From CAMLIZ01 sp966212505 (lineage in GTDB: Bacteria; Pseudomonadota; Gammaproteobacteria; Burkholderiales; Burkholderiaceae_C): a stretch of DNA of 64,000 nucleotides. Position 1 is the stretch's first letter. Each line of letters begins with the position of its first letter. The DNA lies in assembly GCA_966212505.1 (NCBI GenBank), contig CBIHRS010000005.1, positions 1 through 64,000 on the forward strand. The letters run 5' to 3'. The translations under genes were made by a program, and so were the position numbers. Positions 35,297 to 45,187 of the stretch are shown here, piece by piece. The notes below the pieces were generated by a model. That model made no database searches, was not told the origin of the DNA, and saw only the letters and a list, made by a program, of their open reading frames with translations.

Positions 35297-35731
35297 ATGT
35301 CGAGTCTCTCTTCCCCGAGTTCCGCGCCAGCCTCCCCGGCGGGCGGCGAGTCTGCCGACAGCAACCCGTGCAGGGTGCTGGTGGTCGACGACAACCAGGA
35401 CTCGGCCGACACGCTGGCGCTGCTGCTGGAGCTGATGGGCCACGAGGTGCGCACCGCCAATGATGGGCCTTCGGCGCTCGAGGTGGCCGAAGGCTTCGGC
35501 CCGGAGGCGGTGCTGCTCGACATCGGCCTGCCGCGCATGGATGGCTACGAGGTGTGCCGCCGCATGCGCCAGCGCGAGTGGGGCCGCCAGTGCCTGCTGG
35601 TGGCGCTGACGGGCTGGAGCTCGCCGGAAGACCAGCAGCGCGCCCGCGACGCGGGCTTCGACCGGCACCTCGTCAAGCCGGTGGAGGAGCCGCTGCTGCG
35701 GCAGGTGATCGCGCAGCGCGCGCGGCGCTAG
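35297..35731 (+). CDS. Stand-alone response regulator (receiver domain only)
   Basis: 144 residues from ATG 35297. A Ser/Pro/Ala-rich N-terminal 25 residues precede one receiver domain with acidic pair D31-D32, phospho-acceptor D75 in VLLDIGLPRMDG, T105 and K127. There is no output domain. Such receivers often act as phosphate relays or are related to the C-terminal receivers of hybrid kinases. No kinase gene is beside it. Its stop directly abuts the stop of the AGE-family gene on the other strand. Confidence 0.9.
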   Translation: MSSLSSPSSAPASPAGGESADSNPCRVLVVDDNQDSADTLALLLELMGHEVRTANDGPSALEVAEGFGPEAVLLDIGLPRMDGYEVCRRMRQREWGRQCLLVALTGWSSPEDQQRARDAGFDRHLVKPVEEPLLRQVIAQRARR

Positions 35732-36979
35732 CTAGCGCTCCAGGGCCGCCAGCACCTCGTAGCAGGCGCCCATCGTGTGGTAATCGACCTTGCCGGCGGG
35801 GCTCTTCTCGTCGGTAACCTTCTTGTTGGCCGGCGAGAGGATGCGGTACCAGGCGCCGTGCTGGTGGTCGACGAAGTGCTCCCAGGCGTAGGTCCAGATG
35901 CGGTCGTACCAGTCCCAGTAGCCGCCCTCGATGGTGCGCTCGGCGAGCGCGGCGGCGGCGGCGAAGGTTTCGGCCTGCACCCAGAAGTACTTGTCGGCAT
36001 CGCAGATCACGAAGCGGCCTTCGTGGCCCGGCGTCTCGTCGGGCGCGAAGCCGTAGGCCAGGCCTTCGTGCTGGCGATCCCAGCCATGGTCGACGCCAGC
36101 CGCGAAGAGCTCACGCGCGCGGTGCACCAGCGCTTCGTTCTCGACCTTCTCGGGGTTCAGCCGCTCCAGCGTGAGCAGCAGCTTGGCCCACTCGGTCATG
36201 TGGCCTGTCTGGTAGCCCCAGGGGCGGAAGATGTTGGTCTTGTCGTGCCGGTTGTAGTCCCAGTCGGGCGTCCAGTCGGCGCGGTAGTGTTCCCAGATCA
36301 GGCCCTTGTTGAGGCCGGCGAGCCGGTGCGCGACCGAATCGGCCAGCACGGCGGCGCGCTCGTAGTAGTGCAGCTCGCCGGTGGCTTCGTAGGCCGCGAG
36401 CATGGCCTCGCAGGCGTGCATGTTGGCGTTCTGGCCGCGGTAGCCCGAGAGCTGCCAGTCGGGCGTGGCCTCATCGGCATAGAGGCTGTGCTGCGGCTCC
36501 CAGAAGCGCTGCTCCATCAGCTCGAAGGTCTCGGCCAGGCCGATGCGGGCTTCTTCGATGCCGGCCATCAGCGCATGCGCATGGGCCAGCAGCACGAAGG
36601 CGAGGCCATAGCAGTGGTTGGTGGCATCGAGCACGGTCTTGCGGCCGCCTTCCCACTGCAGCAGCCAGGCATAGCCGCCGGTGGCGGCATCGCGGTGCAC
36701 GTTGCGCACGAAATCGAGGCCGTGCTTCGCGCCTTCGCGCCATGCCGGGGCGCGAGGGTGGTCGGGGAAGTGGCGCGCCGCCATCGCGTGCGTGAACACG
36801 AAGCGCGTGCTGCTGACGAGATGGCGCGTCGAGCGGTCGTAGACGGTGCCGTCGTCCTTGAAGAAATGGAAGAACCCGCCCGACGGATCGAGACATCGTC
36901 CGTCGTAGAAGGCCATCGTGTGCAGGATGTGCTCGCGCAGGAATTCGGGTGCACGGAAATCGGGCAGTTCGGCTTTCAT
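35732..36979 (-). CDS. AGE-family sugar epimerase/isomerase
   Basis: 415 residues from ATG at 36979, N-acylglucosamine 2-epimerase superfamily with an alpha/alpha-barrel fold. Recognisable parts are SSTRFVFTHAMAARHF near residue 55, LDATNHCYGLAFVLLAHAHA near 120 and the GYQTGHMTEWAKLLL segment near 260 with its conserved His. The family includes D-mannose isomerase, cellobiose 2-epimerase and GlcNAc 2-epimerase. Its position at the end of a sugar ABC operon, 80 bases after the ATPase gene, makes mannose/fructose isomerisation the best guess; sequence alone does not decide. A longer upstream open frame lacks family character. Confidence 0.87.
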   Translation of the reverse strand: MKAELPDFRAPEFLREHILHTMAFYDGRCLDPSGGFFHFFKDDGTVYDRSTRHLVSSTRFVFTHAMAARHFPDHPRAPAWREGAKHGLDFVRNVHRDAATGGYAWLLQWEGGRKTVLDATNHCYGLAFVLLAHAHALMAGIEEARIGLAETFELMEQRFWEPQHSLYADEATPDWQLSGYRGQNANMHACEAMLAAYEATGELHYYERAAVLADSVAHRLAGLNKGLIWEHYRADWTPDWDYNRHDKTNIFRPWGYQTGHMTEWAKLLLTLERLNPEKVENEALVHRARELFAAGVDHGWDRQHEGLAYGFAPDETPGHEGRFVICDADKYFWVQAETFAAAAALAERTIEGGYWDWYDRIWTYAWEHFVDHQHGAWYRILSPANKKVTDEKSPAGKVDYHTMGACYEVLAALER

Positions 36980-37059
36980 GGCCTGCTCGGGATCAGGAGG
37001 TCGATGGTGCCGTTGTACCAGCATCTTGCATGCCGTGCGCGAGGGGGCCTTGCAACAAT

Positions 37060-38118
<1,059 letters not shown>

Positions 38119-38130
38119 TTCAAACTCTCC

Positions 38131-38985
38131 TCAACCCTTGACGGCGCCGGCGGTCAGGCCGCGCACGAAATACTTGCCTGCGACGATGTAGACGAACAGC
38201 GTGGGCAGCGCGGCGATCATCGCGGCGGCCATGTCCACGTTGTATTCCTTGACGGTGCTGCTGGTGTTCGACAGGTTGTTCAGCGCCACCGTGATCGGCT
38301 TGCTGTCGATGCCCGCGAAGACCACGCCGTAGAGGAAGTCGTTCCAGATGTTGGTGAACTGCCAGATCAGCGTCACGACCATGATGGGCGTGGACAGCGG
38401 CAGCACGATGCGCCAGAAGATGCGCCAGAAGCCGGCGCCGTCGAGCATCGCGGCCTTGATCAGCTCGTCGGGCAGGCCGACGTAGTAGTTGCGGAAGAAC
38501 AGCGTGGTCGACGGCAGGCCGGCCACCACGTGCACCAGGATCAGGCCCCAGATCGAGCTGGCGATGCCGAGCCAGCCGAGGATCTGGCTCATCGGCAGCA
38601 GCACCACCTGCATCGGCATGAACACGCCAAACAGGATCATCGCGAACATCACCTCGCTGCCGCGGAAGCGCCACTTGCTGAGCACGTAGCCGTTGATCGC
38701 GCCGATGGAGGTGGACACCAGCACCGCCGGCAGCACCATCAGCACCGAGTTCATGAAGAAGGGCTTCAGGCCGCCGCAGTCGGTGCCGGTGCAGGCCGAG
38801 CCCCAGGCCTTGGCCCAGGCGTAGAACGTGGGCGAGTGCGGCAGCGACAGCAGGTTGCCGGCGCGCACCTCGTTCATGTCCTTCAGCGAGGTGGTGACCA
38901 TCACATACAGCGGGGTCAGGAAGAACGCGGCGAACAGCAGCAGCGCGCCCCACAGCACCACGCGGTGGAAGTTGATGCGGTTCAT
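38131..38985 (-). CDS. Sugar ABC transporter permease (MalG type)
   Basis: 284 residues from the ATG at 38985, which has a good AAGGGAG ribosome site. An alternative ATG at 39051 overlaps the previous stop (ATGA) and would add 22 non-conserved residues. Six membrane helices; the ATPase-docking EAA loop is visible as IKAAMLDGAGFWRIFWRIVLP. A cysteine-containing loop (CTGTDCGG, near residue 60) is exposed to the periplasm. It pairs with the MalF-type permease. Confidence 0.93.
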   Translation of the reverse strand: MNRINFHRVVLWGALLLFAAFFLTPLYVMVTTSLKDMNEVRAGNLLSLPHSPTFYAWAKAWGSACTGTDCGGLKPFFMNSVLMVLPAVLVSTSIGAINGYVLSKWRFRGSEVMFAMILFGVFMPMQVVLLPMSQILGWLGIASSIWGLILVHVVAGLPSTTLFFRNYYVGLPDELIKAAMLDGAGFWRIFWRIVLPLSTPIMVVTLIWQFTNIWNDFLYGVVFAGIDSKPITVALNNLSNTSSTVKEYNVDMAAAMIAALPTLFVYIVAGKYFVRGLTAGAVKG

Positions 38986-39047
38986 GACGCTCCCTTCGGT
39001 GCGGGCCGCGCGGGCGGCGGCGGGCAGGTGGTTTTGTACGACGGCAC

Positions 39048-39926
39048 TCATTTGCGCGTCCTCAGCTCGGAGTACAGGTAGGGCACGACGATGGCGGCGA
39101 CGGTGGCGAGCATGATCGTGGCGCTGGCGGCGCCCAGGCCGATCTGGCCGCGCGAGAAGGCCATGGCGTACATGAAGGTGGCGGGCAGGTCGGTGGCGAA
39201 GCCGGGGCCGCCGGCGGTGAGCGCCATCACCAGGTCGAAGCTCTTGATCGCGAGGTGGCTCACCACCATCAGCGTGCTGAAGAACACCGGCCGCAGGCTC
39301 GGGATGAGGATGCGCCAGTAGATGCGCGGCAGGCTGGCGCCGTCGACCTGGGCCGCCTTGATGATCGAATCGTCGATGCCGCGCAGCCCGGCGAGGAACA
39401 GCGCCATCACGAAGCCGGCGCTCTGCCAGATGCCGGCGATCGCGACGCAGTAGATCGCCTTGTCGGGGTTGACCAGCCAGTCGAAGGTGAAGTTGGGGAA
39501 GCCCCATTGCTGCACGACGTGCTCGATGCCCAGGCCCGGGTTCAGGATCCACTTCCAGGCGGTGCCGGTGACGATGAAGCTCAGCGCCATCGGGTACAGG
39601 TAGATCGTGCGCAGCACGCCTTCGGCGCGGATCTTCTGGTCGAGCAGGATCGCCAGCAGCAGGCCCAGCGCCATGCCGCCGAAGATGAACAGGCCGCCGA
39701 AGATGGCCATGTTCTTGAGCGCCACCATCCAGCGCTCGCTCTCCCACAGGATGCGGTACTGCTCGAGGCCGACGAACTCGTAGTTCGGCAGCAGGCGGGA
39801 GGCGGAGAGGGAGAGGTAGCCGTTCCACGCGATCAGCCCGTAGATGAAGCAGAACGCGAGGATGAAGCTGGGTGCGATCACCAGCTTGGGCAGCAGAGGC
39901 GTGCGCAGGGCTGAAGGGGCAGACAT
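39048..39926 (-). CDS. Sugar ABC transporter permease (MalF type)
   Basis: 292 residues, six helices, normal for short MalF-type permeases that lack the large periplasmic loop of E. coli MalF. The EAA loop is visible as IKAAQVDGASLPRIYWRILIP. It is the first gene after the binding protein on the transcript, with a 167-base gap holding two hairpins. The MalG-type permease follows with overlap or a small gap, depending on the start chosen. Confidence 0.93.
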   Translation of the reverse strand: MSAPSALRTPLLPKLVIAPSFILAFCFIYGLIAWNGYLSLSASRLLPNYEFVGLEQYRILWESERWMVALKNMAIFGGLFIFGGMALGLLLAILLDQKIRAEGVLRTIYLYPMALSFIVTGTAWKWILNPGLGIEHVVQQWGFPNFTFDWLVNPDKAIYCVAIAGIWQSAGFVMALFLAGLRGIDDSIIKAAQVDGASLPRIYWRILIPSLRPVFFSTLMVVSHLAIKSFDLVMALTAGGPGFATDLPATFMYAMAFSRGQIGLGAASATIMLATVAAIVVPYLYSELRTRK

Positions 39927-39981
39927 TTCTTGGTGTTCCTCGTGTCGAGCCTTGGCTAGCAGATTGTGCGGCCAAGAAAAA

Positions 39982-40016
39982 GCCGCGCACAGCAGGGCTT
40001 ACCGCCAGTGCGCGGC
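39982..40016 (-). other. mRNA hairpin upstream of the permease genes
   Basis: GCCGCGCAC and GTGCGCGGC pair over nine bases around a 17-base loop. Together with the next hairpin it lies in the gap between binding-protein and permease genes. A partial terminator or an mRNA end stabiliser is likely. Confidence 0.5.
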
Positions 40017-40050
40017 CAACTTTCGACAGGCTTCACTCGGAGAGACGGGG

Positions 40051-40082
40051 CCCTTGCCGCCGCATGCAATGAGCGGCAAGGG
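40051..40082 (-). terminator. Hairpin after the binding-protein gene
   Basis: CCCTTGCCGC and GCGGCAAGGG pair perfectly over ten bases around a 12-base loop, 11 bases after the binding-protein stop. No T run follows on the minus strand. Such hairpins typically raise the binding protein level over the permeases by partial termination or by blocking 3' decay. Confidence 0.6.
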
Positions 40083-40093
40083 CGGGGGACCAA

Positions 40094-41338
40094 TTACTTG
40101 GTCTTGGCGGCGGAGGCGATCTTGGACATCGCGTCCTTGGCGCTCATCTTGTCGTCGTTCCAGAACTGGCTGACGGCATCCTTGATGGCGCCTTCAGCGG
40201 CCGACGGGACGGCCATGCCGTGGGCGATCGACGGCACCAGGGCGCCGCTCTTGGAGGTGGCGACGAAGTCCTTGGCCGAGGTCTTGGCGCACTCGTCGAA
40301 CTTGTCCATCGGCATGTTCAGGCGAACCGGGATCGAGCCCTTGTTCAGGTTGAACACTTCCTGGAACTGCGGTGCCATGATCGCGGCGGCCAGGTGCTTC
40401 TGGGCCTCGATGTTGGCGGCATCCTTCAGCTTGAACATCGCGAACGAGTCGACGTTGAAGGTGTAGGCGCTGCCGGTGCCGGGGGCGGCCACGCAGCCGA
40501 AGTCCTTGCCCGGCACCTTGCCGGCGGCCAGGAACTCGCCCTTGGCCCAGTCGCCCATGATCTGCATGCCGGCCTGGCCGTTGATCACCATCGCGGTGGC
40601 CAGGTTCCAGTCACGGCCCGGGGCGTTCTTGTCGGTGTAGTCCTTGACCTTCTTGAAGGTGGTCAGCACCTTCTCCATCGTCGGGCTGGTCAGCGCACCC
40701 TGGTCGAGCTGCACCAGCGCCTTCTTGTAGAAGTCGGTGCCGCCGACGCCGAGGGCCACGGCCTCGAACGTGGTGAAGTCCTGCCAGTTCTGGCCGCCGT
40801 GGGCCACCGGGATCACGCCCGCGGCCTTCAGCTTGTCAGCCGCGGCGAAGAACTCGTCCCAGGTGGTCGGCACCTTGGCGCCGGCCTTCTTGAACACTTC
40901 GGGGTTGGTCCACAGCCAGTTGACGCGGTGCACGTTGACCGGCACGGCGACGTAGTGGCCCTGGTACTTCATGACGTCGGACACGACCTTGGGCAGCAGG
41001 TCGTCCCACTTCTCGGCCTTGGCCACGTCGTCCATGTTGGCCAGCACGCCTTCGCGCGCCCACTCCTGGATCGACGGGCCCTTGATCTGGGCTGCCGAGG
41101 GAGCGTTGCCGGACACGACGCGCGACTTCAGCACCGTCATGGCCGAATCGCCGCCGCCGCCGGCGACCGCGAAGTCCTTCCAGCGGTCACCCTTCTGCTG
41201 CAGCGTGAGCTTCAGCGCCGAGGCGGCCTTGGCTTCGCCGCCGGAGGTCCACCAGTGCAGCACTTCGATCTCGCCAGCGTGCGCCAGGGTCGCGCCGAGC
41301 AGGCCAGCAGCCGCCAGGGCAATACGGAGTTGTCTCAT
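40094..41338 (-). CDS. Sugar ABC transporter substrate-binding protein
   Basis: 414 residues, family 1 extracellular solute-binding protein. The signal peptide (residues 1-21, ending AHA) is followed by GEIEVLHWWTSGGEAKA, the typical start of glucose/mannose-type (GtsA-like) binding proteins. Further support is the DLPKVVSDVMKYQGHYVAVPVNVHR-type segment, here near residue 115, and the Trp-rich sugar pocket positions. No lipobox. It captures a sugar in the periplasm for the MalF/MalG/UgpC transporter downstream; a hexose is likely but not proved. First gene of the operon, with a readable promoter upstream. Confidence 0.93.
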   Translation of the reverse strand: MRQLRIALAAAGLLGATLAHAGEIEVLHWWTSGGEAKAASALKLTLQQKGDRWKDFAVAGGGGDSAMTVLKSRVVSGNAPSAAQIKGPSIQEWAREGVLANMDDVAKAEKWDDLLPKVVSDVMKYQGHYVAVPVNVHRVNWLWTNPEVFKKAGAKVPTTWDEFFAAADKLKAAGVIPVAHGGQNWQDFTTFEAVALGVGGTDFYKKALVQLDQGALTSPTMEKVLTTFKKVKDYTDKNAPGRDWNLATAMVINGQAGMQIMGDWAKGEFLAAGKVPGKDFGCVAAPGTGSAYTFNVDSFAMFKLKDAANIEAQKHLAAAIMAPQFQEVFNLNKGSIPVRLNMPMDKFDECAKTSAKDFVATSKSGALVPSIAHGMAVPSAAEGAIKDAVSQFWNDDKMSAKDAMSKIASAAKTK

Positions 41339-41384
41339 CTCTTTCGCTCCTCGGATGTCTTGATCCAGGTACAGGTTTTGTGAA

Positions 41385-41410
41385 GCTTGATTTATGGAAG
41401 TTGATCAAGC
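41385..41410. promoter_or_regulatory. Inverted repeat at the sugar-operon start site
   Basis: GCTTGAT and ATCAAGC pair perfectly around a 12-base spacer. The repeat lies immediately downstream of the minus-strand -10 box, over the expected start of transcription, and so could be the operator of a sugar-responsive repressor. No regulator gene is adjacent. Confidence 0.45.
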
Positions 41411-41417
41411 GGAGCGG

Positions 41418-41446
41418 ATATTAATGTGACGTTAAAGATTGAACAA
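41418..41446 (-). promoter_or_regulatory. Probable promoter of the sugar ABC operon
   Basis: Read on the minus strand: TTGTTC (41446-41441), a 17-base spacer, and TAATAT (41423-41418). Both boxes match the sigma-70 consensus at four of six positions with ideal spacing. It lies about 80 bases before the binding-protein start, in an AT-rich stretch that stands out from its surroundings. Confidence 0.6.
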
Positions 41447-41505
41447 TTTGGTGTTAACCCTAAGAGGCCAGGGTGGGCTCACGTTTGGTCTCGCTCTAAT
41501 CTGGA

Positions 41506-41520
41506 CCCCTGATCTAGGGG
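41506..41520. promoter_or_regulatory. Palindrome upstream of the type I secretion operon
   Basis: CCCCT-GATCT-AGGGG: five-base perfect arms around a five-base centre, 60 bases before the exporter start. The form resembles binding sites of LuxR/FixJ-type regulators in a general way. No regulator is encoded nearby. Confidence 0.35.
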
Positions 41521-41579
41521 GCGATTGCGGGCGAGGGGGCCGCTAGAGTCCCTGCTCAAACAAACCGATACAGGGTGGG

Positions 41580-43781
41580 ATGGACGCGATGAATTCCGTC
41601 GGGAACGGCGACAAGCCGTGCGCGCAGACTTCTTTGGCCGCGCTGGCGCTGGTCGCTCGGCTGCATCACATCAGCGCTGATCCGGCTGCTTTGCTTCACC
41701 AACTCGGCAAGAGTTCCAACGAAGCGCTTTCGGTTGCCGACCTGCTGCTCGCGGCCAAGCACCTGGGCCTCAAGGCCAAGCTCAGCAGAACGACTTCAGA
41801 GCGCTTGTCGCTCACGCCGCTTCCCGCGCTCGCGCTGATGTGCGACGGCAGTGTCGTGGTTCTCGCGCAATCGGATGGGCAGCGCGTTCTGCTGCAAGCC
41901 TTTGATGGCACTGAGAGCAGGCCGCTCATCGAACCGATATCAACGTTTGCTCAGCGATGGACCGGTGAACTCATCCTCGTCGCAAGCCGTGCGTCGCTGG
42001 CTGGCGAACTGGCCAGCTTCGATTTCAGCTGGTTCATTCCCAGTGTGGTGAGACATCGTCGCCTGTTTGCCGAGGTTCTTGCCGTCTCGCTGTTCCTCCA
42101 GCTTTTTGCCCTGATATCGCCTCTGTTCTTCCAGGTCGTGATGGACAAGGTGCTTGTACACAAGGGCACCAGCACGCTTGATGTGCTCGTGGTCGGGCTC
42201 GTTGCGATCTGCCTGTTCGAGAGCGTGCTCACCGTGCTGCGAGCCTACGTCTTCAGTCATACGACCAGCCGGATCGATGTCGAACTCGGTTCCCGGTTGT
42301 ATCGCCATTTGATGGGTCTTCCTCTGGCCTACTTTCAGGCCCGCCGTGTCGGCGATTCGGTGGCACGTGTGCGAGAGCTGGAGAACATCCGCAGCTTCCT
42401 GACAGGGCAGGCTCTCACGCTCGTACTCGACGTGCTGTTCTCTGTGCTGTTTATCGCGGTGATGTTCAGCTACAGCGTACCGCTGACCCTGATCGTGCTC
42501 ACGAGCTTGCCGGTGTATGCGCTGCTCAGCGCCCTTGTGGTTCCGATCCTGCGGGGCCGGCTGAACGAGAAGTTTGCGCGCAGCGCTGAGCAGCAGGCGC
42601 TGCTGGTCGAATCCATCACGGGTGTGCAAACCGTCAAGGCCGGGGCCCTCGAGCCTGCATTCGCCCGCCGATGGGATGAGCAACTGGCGGGCTATGTCAG
42701 CGCCGGTTTCCGGACGCAGGCCCTGGCCACCTTCGCCAACGAGGGGGTCAATCTGATCGGCAAGCTGGTCAATGCGGCCACACTCTGGTATGGCGCCCAT
42801 CTGGTGATGGGTGGTAGTAGCGGCGCCGGCTTCACCGTGGGCATGTTCGTGGCGTTCAACATGTTCGCCGGCCGCGTTGCGCAGCCGATCATGCGCATCG
42901 CACAGATGTGGACGGAATTCCAACAGACTGGCCTCTCGGTGCGCCGACTGGGTGACATCCTGAATACGCGCACCGAAGTGCCTCCTAGTGCGGCGGCGCA
43001 ACTCCCGCCACTGAATGGGCAGATCGCCTTCGACAAGGTGGGGTTCCGCTACCGTCCTGAGGCGCCTCTGGTGCTGCAAGACTTGAACCTGCAGATACGC
43101 TCGGGCGAGATCATTGGCATTGTCGGGCGCTCTGGTTCGGGCAAGAGCACGTTGACCAAGCTGGTACAGCGCCTGTACACCCCCGAACAGGGCCGTGTGC
43201 TGGTTGATGGCATCGACATCAGCTTGGTCGATGCTGCCCAACTACGGCGGCAGATCGGCGTCGTGCTACAGGAGAACTTTCTGTTCAACCGGAGCGTGAG
43301 GGAAAACATCGCCATCGCCGACCCGGCGGCTCCGCTGGAAGCAGTGATCCGTGTCGCGCAACTGGCCGGCGCGCATCAGTTCATCAGCGAACTGCCCGAG
43401 GGCTACGACACGATCGTCGGTGAGCAGGGGGCCGGTCTCTCGGGCGGCCAACGCCAGCGCATCGCGATTGCGCGGGCGCTGTTCAGCAACCCGCGCATCC
43501 TGATTTTCGACGAGGCCACCAGCGCGCTCGACTATGAGAGCGAGGCAATCCTGCAGCAGAACATGCAGGCCATTTGCCACGGGCGCACAGTGATCGTCAT
43601 CGCCCACCGCCTCAGCGCGGTGCGCCGCGCACATCGCATCGTCGCGATGGACAAGGGGCGCATCGTCGAGGTCGGGCCGCACGATGCGCTGATTCGCAGC
43701 AACGGTCTGTATGCCCACCTGTGGCGCATGCAGGCCGGGCTGCAGTCTGAACAAGCGGTATCAGTGACAGGAGGCGCCTGA
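41580..43781 (+). CDS. Type I secretion ABC exporter (HlyB type)
   Basis: 733 residues. An N-terminal C39-like domain (about residues 1-140) is followed by a membrane domain (about 155-460) and an ATPase domain. ATPase motifs are G516-x-S-G-S-G-K522-S-T, LSGGQRQR and ILIFDEATSALD, with the His switch in AHRLS. Aligned with HlyB, T17 takes the place of the peptidase cysteine (HlyB itself has Tyr there). The domain therefore cannot cut a leader and should act as a docking domain for RTX substrates. An ATG three codons later is also possible. It heads an operon with HlyD, modifying enzymes and a giant RTX protein, its likely cargo. Confidence 0.95.
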   Translation: MDAMNSVGNGDKPCAQTSLAALALVARLHHISADPAALLHQLGKSSNEALSVADLLLAAKHLGLKAKLSRTTSERLSLTPLPALALMCDGSVVVLAQSDGQRVLLQAFDGTESRPLIEPISTFAQRWTGELILVASRASLAGELASFDFSWFIPSVVRHRRLFAEVLAVSLFLQLFALISPLFFQVVMDKVLVHKGTSTLDVLVVGLVAICLFESVLTVLRAYVFSHTTSRIDVELGSRLYRHLMGLPLAYFQARRVGDSVARVRELENIRSFLTGQALTLVLDVLFSVLFIAVMFSYSVPLTLIVLTSLPVYALLSALVVPILRGRLNEKFARSAEQQALLVESITGVQTVKAGALEPAFARRWDEQLAGYVSAGFRTQALATFANEGVNLIGKLVNAATLWYGAHLVMGGSSGAGFTVGMFVAFNMFAGRVAQPIMRIAQMWTEFQQTGLSVRRLGDILNTRTEVPPSAAAQLPPLNGQIAFDKVGFRYRPEAPLVLQDLNLQIRSGEIIGIVGRSGSGKSTLTKLVQRLYTPEQGRVLVDGIDISLVDAAQLRRQIGVVLQENFLFNRSVRENIAIADPAAPLEAVIRVAQLAGAHQFISELPEGYDTIVGEQGAGLSGGQRQRIAIARALFSNPRILIFDEATSALDYESEAILQQNMQAICHGRTVIVIAHRLSAVRRAHRIVAMDKGRIVEVGPHDALIRSNGLYAHLWRMQAGLQSEQAVSVTGGA

Positions 43782-45187
43782 TGAGCCAGTCCAACGCTAC
43801 ATCGAGGCATCCGTTCATCGAACTGCTGGCACGATATCGGTCAGTCTTTCACGCGGCCTGGGAGGCCCGCCACGAATTGGCCGGTCCGAAGCTGCTCGCA
43901 GATGAAGCGGCATTTCTGCCAGGGGCGCTGAGCCTGCAGGCCACGCCAGTTCATCCGGCGCCGCGACGTGCGATGTGGGTCATCGTCGCCCTGTTCGTTT
44001 GCGCGCTGGCCTGGAGCATCCTTGGCGAGGTGGATATCGTCGCGGTGGCTCCCGGCCGCATCGTTGTGAGCGACAGCACCAAGCTGATCCAGCCGCTGGA
44101 TTCGGGCGTGGTCAAAGCCATTCGCGTGCAGGACGGCGACCATGTTGCACAGGGGCAGGTGCTGGTCGAACTGGATGCCACTAGCGCAAGTGCCGACGCG
44201 CGCAGCAACGAGGAGCAGTTGCGGGCGCAGCAGAGCGAGGCGCGCCGCAGCGAAGCTCTTCTTTCAGGCTTGAGAACCGGTGCAGCGCCTATGTCGCCCA
44301 AGCCGGAAGACACCGAGTTGCTGCGCACCGAGTGGAGCGACATCGCGGCCAAGCAGGCCAAGCTCGATGCCGAGTTGCAGCGCCGCCGCGCCGAATTGAG
44401 CACAGCGCAGGAAGTGCTGGCCAAGTTGCAGGCCACGGTGCCACTGGCCCGTCAGCGCGAAGCGGATTTCAAGGCCTTGGTGGACCAGGGCTACGTCGCT
44501 GGACATGCAGGGCAGGACAAGACTCGCGAGCGCATCGAACTCGAGCGCGATTTGGCAACTCAACTAGCCCGCGTGAAGGAGGCCGAGGCTGCTGAAGCCG
44601 AAACCCGGCAGGAAAAAGCCTCTTACCTGGCAGAAACCCAGCGCACGCTCAGCGATCGTCTCGCCCAGGCCAAATTGAAGGCCGCAGCGCTGGAGCAAGA
44701 GGCGACCAAGAGCGAGCACAGGGAGAAGCTAACCCAACTGCGTGCGCCGGTTAGCGGCACGGTGCAGCAACTGGCCATCCATACCACGGGCGGGGTTGTT
44801 ACCGCCGCGCAGCAACTGATGGTTATCGTGCCTGACGAAGCGCAGGTGACCGCTGAAGTGGCGATCGACAACAAGGACATCGGCTTCGTGCAGGCCGGGC
44901 AGCATGCCGAAGTGAAGCTGGAGACATTCAGCTACACCCGCTACGGCACCGTGCCGGCCCGCGTGCAATGGGTGACGGCCGATGCAGTCAATGACGAAAA
45001 GCGCGGAGCGTTGTTCCCCGCAACGTTGACGCTCATGAGGTCCGCGATCGATATCGACGGCAAGAGCATCCGGTTGGGGCCAGGGATGAATGTCACTGCC
45101 GAGATCAAGACAGGCAGGCGGAGGGTGATCGACTACCTGCTCGACCCGTTGAAACAGCACGCCAGCGAAAGCATCAGGGAGCGTTGA
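43781..45187 (+). CDS. HlyD-family type I secretion adaptor
   Basis: 468 residues. Cytoplasmic N-terminus, one membrane helix at about residues 64-83, a first lipoyl half (LIQPLDSGVVKAIRVQDGDHV), a long coiled coil of about residues 140-320 rich in Ala, Glu, Arg and Gln, then the second half with LRAPVSGTVQQLAIHTTGGVV and a C-terminal beta domain. It bridges the ABC exporter to a TolC-type channel. No TolC gene is in this window. Start overlaps the exporter stop by one base (TGATG). Confidence 0.95.
   Translation: MSQSNATSRHPFIELLARYRSVFHAAWEARHELAGPKLLADEAAFLPGALSLQATPVHPAPRRAMWVIVALFVCALAWSILGEVDIVAVAPGRIVVSDSTKLIQPLDSGVVKAIRVQDGDHVAQGQVLVELDATSASADARSNEEQLRAQQSEARRSEALLSGLRTGAAPMSPKPEDTELLRTEWSDIAAKQAKLDAELQRRRAELSTAQEVLAKLQATVPLARQREADFKALVDQGYVAGHAGQDKTRERIELERDLATQLARVKEAEAAEAETRQEKASYLAETQRTLSDRLAQAKLKAAALEQEATKSEHREKLTQLRAPVSGTVQQLAIHTTGGVVTAAQQLMVIVPDEAQVTAEVAIDNKDIGFVQAGQHAEVKLETFSYTRYGTVPARVQWVTADAVNDEKRGALFPATLTLMRSAIDIDGKSIRLGPGMNVTAEIKTGRRRVIDYLLDPLKQHASESIRER

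Noticed and set aside
45184..45186. TTG start for the GT4 gene
   Set aside because: ATG is the next codon and overlaps the upstream stop in the usual TGATG form.
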